A stretch of DNA of 64,000 nt, taken from the NCBI GenBank assembly GCA_910579465.1, contig CAJTUB010000009.1, positions 1 through 64,000 on the forward strand. The letters run 5' to 3'. The notes below the pieces were generated by a model. That model worked only from the letters and a program-made list of their open reading frames with translations. It did not search any database and was not told the DNA's origin. A program made the translations under genes and the position numbers. Positions 25,780 to 34,699 of the stretch are shown piece after piece; positions within the stretch are counted from its first letter, which is position 1, and the number at the start of each line of letters is the position of its first letter. This DNA is from an uncultured Lachnospiraceae bacterium (GTDB lineage: Bacteria; Bacillota; Clostridia; Lachnospirales; Lachnospiraceae).

Positions 25780-27555
25780 TTATTCCGCCCCGATGACTGC
25801 TTTGATTCTCCGGACGCCTGCCGAGGAGGCTTCTTCCTTCAGGATTCGGAAGGAGATGAGTTCACCTGTGTTTCCGGCATGCGGGCCGCCGCAGATTTCT
25901 TTTGAATATCCGGGGATGGTGTAGACCTTTACAATGTCTCCGTATTTGCCGGAAAAGACGCCGACAGCTCCGGCTTCGTAAGCCTGTTCGGGCGTCATTT
26001 CTTCTAAAACCACGTCGATGTTTTTCTGAATTGCTTCGTTCACAATGGCAGCTACCTGTTCCAGTTCCACGGTTGTTAATTTCCGGTCAAAGGAAAAGTC
26101 AAACCGCAGACGTTCGGAGGTGATGTTGCTGCCCCGTTGGAATACCTCTGTCCCGAGTACCTTCCGTAAGGCGCCGTTCAACAGGTGCGTTGCGGTATGA
26201 AGCCTTGCAGTCTGCTCGTTATGGTCGGCGAGCCCGCCTGCAAATTTGCCTGCGGCGCCCTGACGTGATTTTTCCTGATGCTCCTTAAACTTTCTGTGGA
26301 AGCCGTCCATGTCTACGAGGCAGCCTTTTTCTCCGGCAAGTTCGAGTGTAAATTCAATCGGGAAGCCATAGGTGTCATAAAGCTTAAAGGCAAGCTCCCC
26401 GCTCAGCGTTCCGCCTGTTCCAAGCTGTTCTAAATACCGGTCTGCTTTCTTCAGGCCGTCATCCAGGGTTTTGGAAAACAGAAGGTATTCCTTTTGAAGC
26501 TGTTCCAGAATGAAGTCCCGGTTTTCCTTCAGCTCCGGATAGGTGTCCTGATACTGCAGGATAATTACTTCCGACAGCGTGCACAAATAATTTTCGTTAA
26601 TCCCTGCCTTTTTGAACAGCCGGATGATTCTCCGGAGCAGTCTTCGCAGGATATAGCCCTGTTCCGTATTGGACGGGCTGATTTTTTTCGGGTCGCCAAG
26701 AAGAAAGGAGAGCGCCCGGATGTGGTCGCATATAATCCGTCTGTCACGTTCCGGAAGGGTAGTAGCATGCTGTGTCAGAATTTCCTCCAGCTTTGTCATA
26801 ACCGGAAGAAAGAGTTCCGTTTCATATACATTTGTCTTTTTGTTTAATATCATCAGAATGCGCTCTAAGCCCATTCCCGTATCGATGTTTTTCTGCTTCA
26901 GCCCGGAAAAGCTGCCGTCGGCTTCCTTCTTAAACTGCATAAAGACATTATTCCAGATTTCCACGTATTTTCCACAGCTGCAGGCAGGGCCGCAGTCCGG
27001 TCCGCAGCAGGGCTTTCCCATATCATAAAAAATTTCCGTATCCGGTCCGCAGGGACCGGTCTGCCCGGCAGGCCCCCACCAGTTTTCGGCTCTTCCGTAG
27101 CGGAACAGCTGCTGTTCTGTCAGACCAAGACTGCGCCATATTCCTTCTGCCTCGGTATCCGCAGGAACCGTATCGTCGCCCTCAAATACGGTTACGGCAA
27201 GTCTGTCCGGCGGAATGTGGAGGTGGTTTGTCAGGAAGTCAAAGCTCATGGAAATGGATTCCTGTTTGAAATAGTCCCCGAGCGACCAGTTTCCGAGCAT
27301 TTCTAAAAATGTCAGATGGGAATTGTCGCCTACCTCGTCAATATCATCTGTCCGGACGCATTTCTGGATATCGGTCAGACGTCTTCCGAGCGGATGCTTT
27401 TCACCGAGCAGATAGGGAACGAGCGGGTGCATTCCTGCGGTGGTAAACAAAACAGTCGGGTCATTTTCCGGAAGAAGGGAGGCCGACGCGATTTCTTTAT
27501 GCCCCCTTTCCTTAAAAAAGTTTACATACCTTGTTCTTAATTCTTTTGCTGTCAT
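25780..27555 (-). CDS. Short alanyl-tRNA synthetase-like protein
   Basis: This 591-residue protein contains the class II aminoacylation domain (N-terminus TAKELRTRYVNFF, motif region GMHPLVPYL), the tRNA-recognition middle and the editing domain with HTATH and CGGPH zinc ligands. It lacks the ~280-residue C-terminal oligomerisation/DHHA1 (C-Ala) domain of full AlaRS (about 875 residues). It may be a functional short AlaRS or an AlaRS-related paralogue beside a full-length enzyme elsewhere. The ATG is preceded by GGAGAAAAGG. A T-box with an Ala specifier lies upstream, which supports a tRNA-Ala-linked role. Confidence 0.88.
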   Translation of the reverse strand: MTAKELRTRYVNFFKERGHKEIASASLLPENDPTVLFTTAGMHPLVPYLLGEKHPLGRRLTDIQKCVRTDDIDEVGDNSHLTFLEMLGNWSLGDYFKQESISMSFDFLTNHLHIPPDRLAVTVFEGDDTVPADTEAEGIWRSLGLTEQQLFRYGRAENWWGPAGQTGPCGPDTEIFYDMGKPCCGPDCGPACSCGKYVEIWNNVFMQFKKEADGSFSGLKQKNIDTGMGLERILMILNKKTNVYETELFLPVMTKLEEILTQHATTLPERDRRIICDHIRALSFLLGDPKKISPSNTEQGYILRRLLRRIIRLFKKAGINENYLCTLSEVIILQYQDTYPELKENRDFILEQLQKEYLLFSKTLDDGLKKADRYLEQLGTGGTLSGELAFKLYDTYGFPIEFTLELAGEKGCLVDMDGFHRKFKEHQEKSRQGAAGKFAGGLADHNEQTARLHTATHLLNGALRKVLGTEVFQRGSNITSERLRFDFSFDRKLTTVELEQVAAIVNEAIQKNIDVVLEEMTPEQAYEAGAVGVFSGKYGDIVKVYTIPGYSKEICGGPHAGNTGELISFRILKEEASSAGVRRIKAVIGAE

Positions 27556-27602
27556 GCCTTTTCTCCTTTCTGATGTTTTTTGAAAGCAAAATTTCTCAAA
27601 AC

Positions 27603-27880
27603 AAAAAGCCCTAAGCTGATTAATTTATCAGCTTAGGGCGAACGTACAGTCCGTGTTACCACCTAAATTCAGATTGCTCTGCACTCTGCCAGTACGGGAT
27701 TTCTCCGATACCGCTTCCTTTGATAACGGTGGAACTCCGGCGGAGCCTACTAAGGAAATCTGTTCGGGCCGCAACTCCGAGACTGCTTCCGTATCAGTGC
27801 AATAAAGATTCTCACCAGCCATCTTCTCTCTGAAATATTCCTGCTACGTACTATTTCTCTTCTTCGTTTTTTGTTTTGGT
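27603..27880 (-). promoter_or_regulatory. T-box leader, Ala-specific (GCA specifier)
   Basis: Read on the minus strand, stem I carries an AGTA loop-E motif, AGAGAG bulge, GGTGAGA distal loop and GAA-GCA-G, placing specifier GCA (Ala) at plus coordinates 27784-27786. The T-box core AGGTGGTAACACGG follows, then a long terminator stem (27608-27639 on plus, GCCCTAAGCTGAT paired to its complement) and a T-run. It controls the AlaRS-like gene. Confidence 0.9.
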
Positions 27881-27886
27881 AGACGT

Positions 27887-27916
27887 ATTATAACACAGGC
27901 ATCGGCGGTCTGTCAA
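27887..27916 (-). promoter_or_regulatory. Promoter of the Ala T-box
   Basis: On the minus strand, TTGACA (27916-27911), 18-base spacer, TATAAT (27892-27887). Confidence 0.8.
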
Positions 27917-27920
27917 GCCC

Positions 27921-27954
27921 AAAAAAAGAAGCCGTGCATAATGCACAGCTTCTT
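27921..27954 (-). terminator. Terminator of the CBM lipoprotein gene
   Basis: On the minus strand a near-perfect 14-bp stem (AAGAAGC-GTGCAT paired with ATGCAC-GCTTCTT, one mismatch) is followed by seven Ts (plus 27927-27921). It insulates the CBM gene from the Ala T-box promoter 5 bases further on. Confidence 0.88.
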
Positions 27955-27976
27955 TTCATGGTTTAGAACAATCGGA

Positions 27977-29149
27977 TTACTCAACCGAAATGGTTACGTC
28001 GTCAATGTAGAAGGACGAGGTCTCCGTTGCCTCAAAGTAGAGGGTCGGAACAGTAGTCGTCTCTAAGATGGTGTAAGTACCGGTAACCGTTACCCACTCG
28101 CCCGGAGCAACCTCACCAGAGCTTGCAACACGGTTGTATGTAGTATTGGTGCCGTCGCTTTCCTCCATGGTAACGTTGATTTCGATAGGACCAGCCTCGT
28201 CGTGCTTTGCCTTGTAGGAAACCGTCATGGTCTTGCCTGCAAGTTCGTAATCGGAGAGCTTAACCTGTGCGCCGTTCCAGCTGGAAGTACGACCGCCTAC
28301 ATACATTGCGCCGTCTACGATGGTCGGAACAGAATCACCTCTTGCAACGAAGTAGGTGTCGTCACCCGAGAAATCAAGGGAAACAGGCTCAAAGGCTTTC
28401 TTTGCAGGCATATCGTAATCCGGGTTCGGGTCAACCGAGCTGTTCGGATCGTAGGAAATAACAACGTTGTCAAGGAAGAACTCTGCGGTCTCGCCGCCCT
28501 CACCGAAGGTCTCGAAGTTAAGAACCGGAGAAGTAGCGTTAGCGTATACCGGAATCATGCCCTCGACATGTACCCATTCACCGCTCGGAGCTTCTACAGG
28601 AACACGCTCCGGCCACATGGTGGTGCCATCCTGCTTCTTTACCTCTAAGGTACAGTTAAAGTTAAGCGGTGCGCCGGTTTCCTGATAGAAATCAAAGGAA
28701 ACGTATACTTCCTTACCGATTACGTCGTGGGACTTGTTGGTGGCATCGGTAAAACCAAGGGAAACACCATGCCATGCAGCAGAACGGCCGTTAACCTGAA
28801 TGGAACCGTCGCTGTTGCAGCCGATTGTTCCCCACCATATAGCGGCGCCGCCTCTCTGACCGAAGTAAAGAGTATCTCTCTTAGCTTCACCAGTGATGTT
28901 GTGGATGATTACCTTGCCGTCAGCCGTAAGAGCTTCCGTCGGTTTCGGAGCCTCGGTCGGGGTCGGAGCTTCCGTCGGAGCCTCGGTCGGGGTCGGAGCA
29001 GTGGTCGGCTCCGGGGTAGCTGCAGCCTCGGTCGGCGTCGGGGTCGACGACGGGTCAGCATTGGTCTCTTTGTCGCCACAGGCTGCAAATGCTACTAACA
29101 TAGATACAGCAGCAGAAACAGCGAGTAAGCTTTTAAACTTCTTTCTCAT
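27977..29149 (-). CDS. Surface lipoprotein with two CBM4/9/22-like modules
   Basis: This 390-residue protein has a signal peptide with lipobox FAAC (Cys near 24), a Pro/Thr/Glu/Ala-rich stalk (about 30-75) built from TEAPT-type repeats, and two similar beta-sandwich modules (about 80-230 and 255-390). Each module ends in a FFLDNVVIS / FYIDDVTIS strand typical of CBM_4_9 and CBM22 domains. No catalytic domain is present. It probably captures xylan or xylooligosaccharides at the cell surface for the divergent transporter locus. GGAGG precedes the ATG. The family number of the modules is an inference from motifs. Confidence 0.8.
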   Translation of the reverse strand: MRKKFKSLLAVSAAVSMLVAFAACGDKETNADPSSTPTPTEAAATPEPTTAPTPTEAPTEAPTPTEAPKPTEALTADGKVIIHNITGEAKRDTLYFGQRGGAAIWWGTIGCNSDGSIQVNGRSAAWHGVSLGFTDATNKSHDVIGKEVYVSFDFYQETGAPLNFNCTLEVKKQDGTTMWPERVPVEAPSGEWVHVEGMIPVYANATSPVLNFETFGEGGETAEFFLDNVVISYDPNSSVDPNPDYDMPAKKAFEPVSLDFSGDDTYFVARGDSVPTIVDGAMYVGGRTSSWNGAQVKLSDYELAGKTMTVSYKAKHDEAGPIEINVTMEESDGTNTTYNRVASSGEVAPGEWVTVTGTYTILETTTVPTLYFEATETSSFYIDDVTISVE

Positions 29150-29214
29150 TTTGAATCCTCCTCCAAAATATAAAGTAAAGTGATGACAATCTGCAAAAGC
29201 AAATTCTCAAGGCT

Positions 29215-29243
29215 ATCATATCATCATTTTAGAAAAAGGTCAA
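29215..29243 (-). promoter_or_regulatory. Promoter of the CBM lipoprotein gene
   Basis: On the minus strand, TTGACC (29243-29238), 17-base spacer, TATGAT (29220-29215). Confidence 0.6.
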
Positions 29244-29503
29244 TAGCTGGGAAAGAAAATATGCAGTGCTGTTTTTGTGTTTCCATAAAAAGACAGCGTC
29301 CTTTTATACTTTTTGAAAAGCTTTTTTGAAAAAACGCGGCTACATCTGGCTTATTGTGAAATTTGCCGAATAATCAAAAGAAAAGGCTGCTATTGCGGCA
29401 ACAAAATGTCAAAATTAATAATAAATTAAAAATTACAGGGGACAAGCTTTCCCTGGAAGATGTTAATATGCACAAAAAACTTCCCTAAAAGTTCGTTTTA
29501 TAC

Positions 29504-29532
29504 TTGAAATTACACAAATATTATAATATAAT
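29504..29532 (+). promoter_or_regulatory. Promoter of the xylan uptake operon
   Basis: TTGAAA (29504-29509), 17-base spacer, TATAAT (29527-29532), in an AT-rich tract. It would give a transcript with a leader of about 350 nt before the start codon at 29891. Confidence 0.7.
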
Positions 29533-29539
29533 TAACTAT

Positions 29540-29890
29540 AGGTTGTAAGGAGCCGGTTTTTTAGCAGTCGGATTTATACCTTTTGTAGCGTGACGGTATG
29601 ACAGGCAGGAGCCGGAAGAGCGGGCTTTGACGGGCACTTTTCCGGAAGGGACGGCTGACATGGCGCCGTACGGTACAAAATTCTTTTTCTGTTGCTGTTG
29701 TTTTTAGTAATTATGTACAAAAACGGAAAAAGAAAATCTTTGGTAGTTTTTACCAAAGAAAAACCGGTACACATTTGCCGGGAGCAGAAGGCGCAGCAGA
29801 GCGTCAGCTCCGGGAACCGTGTACGGTTTTGGTCTGTCATTACGGCAGACCGGATGTGCGAAAGGAATATGCACAGGAAAGGAGAAGACT
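29540..29890 (+). promoter_or_regulatory. Long 5' leader of the xylan uptake operon
   Basis: No gene is convincing in this stretch. It contains several hairpins, including a perfect 9-bp stem TCTTTGGTA/TACCAAAGA (29737-29759, loop GTTTT), a GGAGC/GCTCC stem (about 29780-29811) and GGTCTG/CAGACC (about 29831-29851). A T-rich run after GTACGG (about 29671-29706) could be an intrinsic terminator. I match it to no known riboswitch. The rest of the intergenic region (29244-29503) is AT-rich and I see nothing further in it. Confidence 0.45.
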
Positions 29891-32812
29891 ATGTCAAAAG
29901 GAAAGAAAAGATTCCTTACTGCGGCTGTAGTGGTAGTTGCCGTAATCGCTGTGGTTGTACTGCTCAAAGTACTGGGCGGCGGTAACAAAAGCTTCAGCGA
30001 AAAGTATGAAGGGACGAATCTGGAAGTTACTGCCGGAGAGTTCGGCCGTAATGATACATATGCCATGTACTTGAAAGCACATGCGGATTCGCCAAGGCCT
30101 CAGGTGGATGAAGTCGTAGTAGACCTTACCGCATATGATGCGGCTACGGCAAAGGAAACCGAGCTTAAAACGAATTATGAAGGGGAGGCAAAGGTTCTTT
30201 ACCAGGGGGATGACGGATATACCGCATGGAAGGTAACTGTGCCGGAAAGCGGAATGTATCGTGTATATATGGAATATTATCCGGTGCAGTCCAGAGGAGT
30301 AAGCATGGAGCGTGGCTTCTATATTAACGGGGAACTTCCGTTTTCCGGTACCGACGCGCTTACGTTTACGAGACGCTGGGCCGACAGAGACCCGATTATA
30401 ACCGATAACCAGGGAAATGACCGTCCTCCGGTGCAGGTGGAGGTACCTGACTGGTGTTCGGCTTATTTTTCCGATTACATGGGATATGAGACAAAGCCGT
30501 ATGAGTATTATTTCGAAAAAGGAACGAATACGATTGCTTTGGAGGGTGTGAATGAGCCGATTGCTATCCGGAAGATTTCCTTACAGGCGGTAGAGGAAGA
30601 GGCTACTTATGCTGAGTACCTCGCGTCGTCTCCGAAGGTTTCCGGCGGAGAGGATTATATCCAGGTGGTACAGGGTGAGGCATCCATAGCACGTTCGGCA
30701 CCGTCCCTGTATGCACGTTCCGACCGTTCCTCGCCGAATACGGTTCCGTACAGCGTAACGTCGACCAAGATAAACTACGGCGGCGGTAATTTGTGGAGAA
30801 TTGCGGGACAGTGGATTGACTGGGAGTTTGAAGTACCGGCGGATGGCTATTATAACATTACCGTTAAGGCCCGTCAGAGTTATAACCGTGGTATGGTTTC
30901 AAACCGTATTGTTTATATTGATGGAGAAGTTCCGTTTGCGGAAATGTCCTCCGTTTCGTTCCCATATGATACGCAGTGGAGCAATGTGACGCTGACTGAT
31001 GCAGAAGGCACACCGTATAACTTTTATCTGACGGCAGGAAAGCATACCCTCCGTATGGAAGTTACACTTGGTGAAATGGGAACTATTTTAAGCGAGCTTC
31101 AGGATTCCGTGACACGTCTGAATGAGATGTACCGTACGATTCTTGTATTGACAGGCGCTACGCCGGATAAATACCGTGATTACAAGATTCATCAGGTATA
31201 TCCGGAAGTAATCGAGGCAATGGATCTGGAGTATAAGCGTCTGTATAAGCAGATTGACGACTATGTTGCCTATACCGGTGAGAAGTCCGGCGCAATTGCA
31301 ACGGTTCAGACACTGGCAAAGCAGATAGAGAAGTTTGTTAAGAGAACTGACAAGATTACCAAGCAGTTTGGCGGTTTTAAGACGAATATCAGTGCACTCG
31401 GTACTTCGATTAATACACTTTCGGAGTCGCCGCTTGATATCGACTACATTACCATTACCGGTGTGAACCAGAAGCCGGAGAAGGTAAAGAATTCCTTCTG
31501 GGCAAAGATGGTACATGAGGTACGTTCTTTCATTGCTTCCTTTACCGTGGATTACAATTCCCTCGGTGACGTTTACGAGGACAAGGAAGCAATTACCGTA
31601 TGGATTACAACCGGCCGTGACCAGAGTACCGTATTGAAGTCGATGATTGACGATACGTTTACTCCGGATACCGGGATTCCGGTCAACGTAAAACTGGTAC
31701 AGGCAGCGATGGTAATGAGTGCGACGATTGCAGGCACCGGTCCGGATATTGCCATTTCCATGGGACAGAGTGAGCCGGTCAACTATGCACTGCGTAATGC
31801 AGTAGAAGACCTGACGCAGTTCGAGGGCTGGGAAGAGCTGTATGCCCAGTACAGCGACAGTTCTTATGCGCCGTACTGGTTCAATGGCGGTCTGTACGGA
31901 CTTCCGCAGACACAGGTTTATAACGTAATGTTTTACCGTAACGATATTATGAAGAGTATCGGAATCGAAGCTCCGCAGACCTGGGATGAACTGATTGACA
32001 TGCTCCCGACGCTGCAGCAGAACAACCTCCAGGTTGCGGTTCCGACGACAGAGCGTAAGTTCGGAACAACTGCCAGCCCGGATTTGTCCACTTTCTATGC
32101 ATTGTTGTACCAGAACGGCGGCAGCATGTATAACGAGAAGCAGACAGAGACCCTGATTGCAGGCGAGGCAGGAATCAAGGCGTTTGAGATTTATACGAGA
32201 TTCTATACGCACTACGGTCTGCCTACGGTGTATGATTTCGTAAACCGTTTCCGTTCCGGTGAGATGCCGATTGGTATCCAGGACTATGATACCTACAATA
32301 CGCTTGCTGTAACCGCTCCGGAAATCCGTGGTCTCTGGGAGTTTGCACTGATTCCTGGTACAGTACAGGAGGACGGCACAATCGACCGTTCCTGTTCTTC
32401 CTGGGGAATTTGTAGTATGATGCTCCGTCAGGATGATGCGACTGATGAATTCAAGCAGAAGTGCTGGGAGTTCATGAAGTGGTGGGGCGATTCTACAACA
32501 CAGACACGTTTCGGCCGTGAGCTCGAGGCAGTATTAGGTTCTTCTGCAAGATACCAGACGGCAAACAAGATTTCCTTCGAGGAGCTTGCATGGAGCGCGA
32601 AGGAGATGGAAGTGCTGAAGGAGCAGTGGAGCTATACAGTAGAGATTCCGGAGGTTGCCGGCGGATATTATGTGGGACGTCATGTTACCAATGCTTCCCG
32701 TAAGATTATCAACACACATGCGGACCCGCGTGAGACACTTCTTGAATATGCAACTACCATCAATGATGAGATTGAGAAGAAGCGTCTTGAGTTTGGTCTG
32801 GAAGTAGATTAG
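29891..32812 (+). CDS. Membrane-anchored CBM-fused extracellular solute-binding protein
   Basis: This 973-residue protein is about twice the size of a normal sugar-binding protein. One N-terminal transmembrane anchor (about 8-26) lacks a lipobox. Two CBM6/35-like beta-sandwich regions follow (about 65-240 and 265-400, each with a W-DWEFEVP/AWKVTVPESG-type strand and an INGELPF/IDGEVPF strand), then a helical, probably coiled segment (about 400-510) and a family 1 binding-protein domain (about 575-973; GPDIAISMGQ, GGLYGLPQTQ, FMKWWGD). It likely captures xylan fragments and hands them to the permeases that follow. The start is the ATG at 29891 after GGAGAAG. Confidence 0.85.
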   Translation: MSKGKKRFLTAAVVVVAVIAVVVLLKVLGGGNKSFSEKYEGTNLEVTAGEFGRNDTYAMYLKAHADSPRPQVDEVVVDLTAYDAATAKETELKTNYEGEAKVLYQGDDGYTAWKVTVPESGMYRVYMEYYPVQSRGVSMERGFYINGELPFSGTDALTFTRRWADRDPIITDNQGNDRPPVQVEVPDWCSAYFSDYMGYETKPYEYYFEKGTNTIALEGVNEPIAIRKISLQAVEEEATYAEYLASSPKVSGGEDYIQVVQGEASIARSAPSLYARSDRSSPNTVPYSVTSTKINYGGGNLWRIAGQWIDWEFEVPADGYYNITVKARQSYNRGMVSNRIVYIDGEVPFAEMSSVSFPYDTQWSNVTLTDAEGTPYNFYLTAGKHTLRMEVTLGEMGTILSELQDSVTRLNEMYRTILVLTGATPDKYRDYKIHQVYPEVIEAMDLEYKRLYKQIDDYVAYTGEKSGAIATVQTLAKQIEKFVKRTDKITKQFGGFKTNISALGTSINTLSESPLDIDYITITGVNQKPEKVKNSFWAKMVHEVRSFIASFTVDYNSLGDVYEDKEAITVWITTGRDQSTVLKSMIDDTFTPDTGIPVNVKLVQAAMVMSATIAGTGPDIAISMGQSEPVNYALRNAVEDLTQFEGWEELYAQYSDSSYAPYWFNGGLYGLPQTQVYNVMFYRNDIMKSIGIEAPQTWDELIDMLPTLQQNNLQVAVPTTERKFGTTASPDLSTFYALLYQNGGSMYNEKQTETLIAGEAGIKAFEIYTRFYTHYGLPTVYDFVNRFRSGEMPIGIQDYDTYNTLAVTAPEIRGLWEFALIPGTVQEDGTIDRSCSSWGICSMMLRQDDATDEFKQKCWEFMKWWGDSTTQTRFGRELEAVLGSSARYQTANKISFEELAWSAKEMEVLKEQWSYTVEIPEVAGGYYVGRHVTNASRKIINTHADPRETLLEYATTINDEIEKKRLEFGLEVD

Positions 32813-32825
32813 AAAGGAGGATGAC

Positions 32826-33758
32826 ATGGGCAATATTTTATCATTGTATTTTCGCAGGAAAAAGAGAAATATGCAGATTGCGTGGAAAAAAGCTAAAGCG
32901 TCAAAGAACTGCTACCTGTTCATTCTGCCTTATGCGATTTTGTTTACGGTGTTCTTTATCCTTCCGATCTGTATGTCGCTCGTATTAAGCTTCACCTACT
33001 ACAACGTGCTGGAGCCTGCGGAGTTTATCGGGATAACAAACTACAAGAACCTGATTCTTGCGGATGATGTGTTCCTGACTGCGGTAAAGAATACGTTTGT
33101 GCTTGCAGGTATTATCGGTCCGGTAGGCTATATCGCATCATTCCTGTTTGCATGGCTGATTAATGAGCTGCCGCGTTATTTGAAGGCGATTGCCATTGTG
33201 TGCTTCTATGCTCCGTCCATTTCCGGCGCTGCATTCACCATCTGGCAGATGATTTTCTCAAACGATGCATATGGATGGGTAAACTCCCTGATTCAGGAGT
33301 TCGGTATGGACCCGGTGCTGTGGCTGTCCAATCCGGAGTACATGCTGACGGTTGTTGTTATCGTTTCTTTGTGGATGAGTCTGGGAAGCGGCTTCCTTGC
33401 CTTCGTTGCAGGTCTGCAGGGCGTTGACCGTGCGCAGTATGAGGCAGCCTATGTGGATGGTGTGAAAAACCGTTGGCAGGAGCTTTGGTACATTACACTT
33501 CCAAGCATGAAGCCGATGCTTTTGTTCGGTGCAATTAACTCCATTACGGCTGCGTTCAATGTAGCCGATGTTCCGGAGCTGCTGTGTGGATTCCCGAGTA
33601 CCGACTATGCGGTACATACGGTCGTATCCCACTTAAAAGACTATGGTAGTCTCCGTTTTGAAATGGGTTATGCCTCCGCGGTAGCAACCATTCTCTTCCT
33701 TGCAATGCTTTTTTGTAATAAATTGGTTCAGGCACTGTTACGCAGAGTCGGGAACTGA
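32826..33758 (+). CDS. Sugar ABC transporter permease (MalF/UgpA type)
   Basis: This 310-residue membrane protein has six predicted membrane segments and the inner-membrane-component (EAA) loop, here YEAAYVDGVKNRWQELWYITLPSMKP (begins near residue 201). It pairs with the permease at 33830 and the binding protein just upstream. AGGAGG lies before the ATG. No ATPase gene is present in the operon, so a shared MsmK-type ATPase encoded elsewhere is expected. Confidence 0.93.
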   Translation: MGNILSLYFRRKKRNMQIAWKKAKASKNCYLFILPYAILFTVFFILPICMSLVLSFTYYNVLEPAEFIGITNYKNLILADDVFLTAVKNTFVLAGIIGPVGYIASFLFAWLINELPRYLKAIAIVCFYAPSISGAAFTIWQMIFSNDAYGWVNSLIQEFGMDPVLWLSNPEYMLTVVVIVSLWMSLGSGFLAFVAGLQGVDRAQYEAAYVDGVKNRWQELWYITLPSMKPMLLFGAINSITAAFNVADVPELLCGFPSTDYAVHTVVSHLKDYGSLRFEMGYASAVATILFLAMLFCNKLVQALLRRVGN

Positions 33759-33829
33759 TTCGGATTTCATAGCAAAAAAGAAGTATGCCTGTTTAACAGG
33801 TAATGCAAAAAAAGAGAAGGAGAGAAGCG

Positions 33830-34687
33830 ATGAGTATAATAAAACGAAGACAGCCGAATCGTTCCCGCGCGGGCGATATCGGAGTATATCTGGTCTTGAT
33901 TATGTTTGGCTCGGTCATGGTACTTCCGTTGATTTATGCCACATGTCAGGCGTTTAAGCCATTAGACGAAATTTATAAGTTTCCGCCGACAATTCTTGTA
34001 AGAAATCCTACCCTGGATAACTTCTCGGATTTGTTTGTTACGATGAGCCAGTCCTGGGTTCCGTTTACAAGATACATATTCAATACCGTATTTATTACGG
34101 CGGTAGGTACCGTAGGACAGCTTTTAATTGCTTCCATGGGTGCGTATGTACTTGCAAAGTATGATTTCCCGGGCGGAAGAAAGTTCTTTACCCTGATTAC
34201 TACGGCGCTTATGTTCAACGGTTATGTAACGTCGATTCCGAGTTACCTGATTATGGCGAAGATAGGCTGGGTAGACAGCTATCTTGCAGCGTTTGTCCCT
34301 GCGTTTGCGGCACCGATGGGAATCTTCCTTATGAAGCAGTTCATGGAAGGAATCCCGGATGCACTGCTGGAAGCAGCAAAGATTGACGGCGCAAAGGAAT
34401 GGGGAATTTTCACGAAGATTGTTATGCCAAATGTAAAGCCGGCATGGCTGACGTTGATTATCTTCTCCGTACAGGGTCTTTGGAATAACCCGCAGTCGAC
34501 CTACATTTATTCCGAGGAATTAAAGACGCTGCCGTATGCACTGCAGCAGATTACAGCAGGCGGTGTTGCACGTGCCGGTGCAGGTGCTGCGGTAACACTG
34601 GTAATGATGATTGTCCCGATTGGTATCTTCATTTTCTCAGAGAGCAACATCCTTGAGACAATGGCAAGTTCCGGTATTAAAGATTAG
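33830..34687 (+). CDS. Sugar ABC transporter permease (MalG/UgpE type)
   Basis: This 285-residue protein has six membrane segments and the EAA loop LLEAAKIDGAKEWGIFTKI in its C-terminal half. It is the second subunit of the first importer. The start is the ATG at 33830, which follows AGAAGGAGAG; an in-frame ATG at 33803 lacks a ribosome-binding site. Confidence 0.93.
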   Translation: MSIIKRRQPNRSRAGDIGVYLVLIMFGSVMVLPLIYATCQAFKPLDEIYKFPPTILVRNPTLDNFSDLFVTMSQSWVPFTRYIFNTVFITAVGTVGQLLIASMGAYVLAKYDFPGGRKFFTLITTALMFNGYVTSIPSYLIMAKIGWVDSYLAAFVPAFAAPMGIFLMKQFMEGIPDALLEAAKIDGAKEWGIFTKIVMPNVKPAWLTLIIFSVQGLWNNPQSTYIYSEELKTLPYALQQITAGGVARAGAGAAVTLVMMIVPIGIFIFSESNILETMASSGIKD

Positions 34688-34699
34688 GAGGAGAGAAGA

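Noticed and set aside
28918..29060. Short tandem repeats resembling a CRISPR or minisatellite array
   Set aside because: They encode the Thr/Pro/Glu/Ala-rich stalk of the CBM lipoprotein; unit length is irregular and coding explains them.
31088..32212. 374-codon minus-strand frame inside the giant binding protein
   Set aside because: It is the antisense shadow of a strongly supported gene, with no ribosome-binding site and cysteine/arginine-rich composition.
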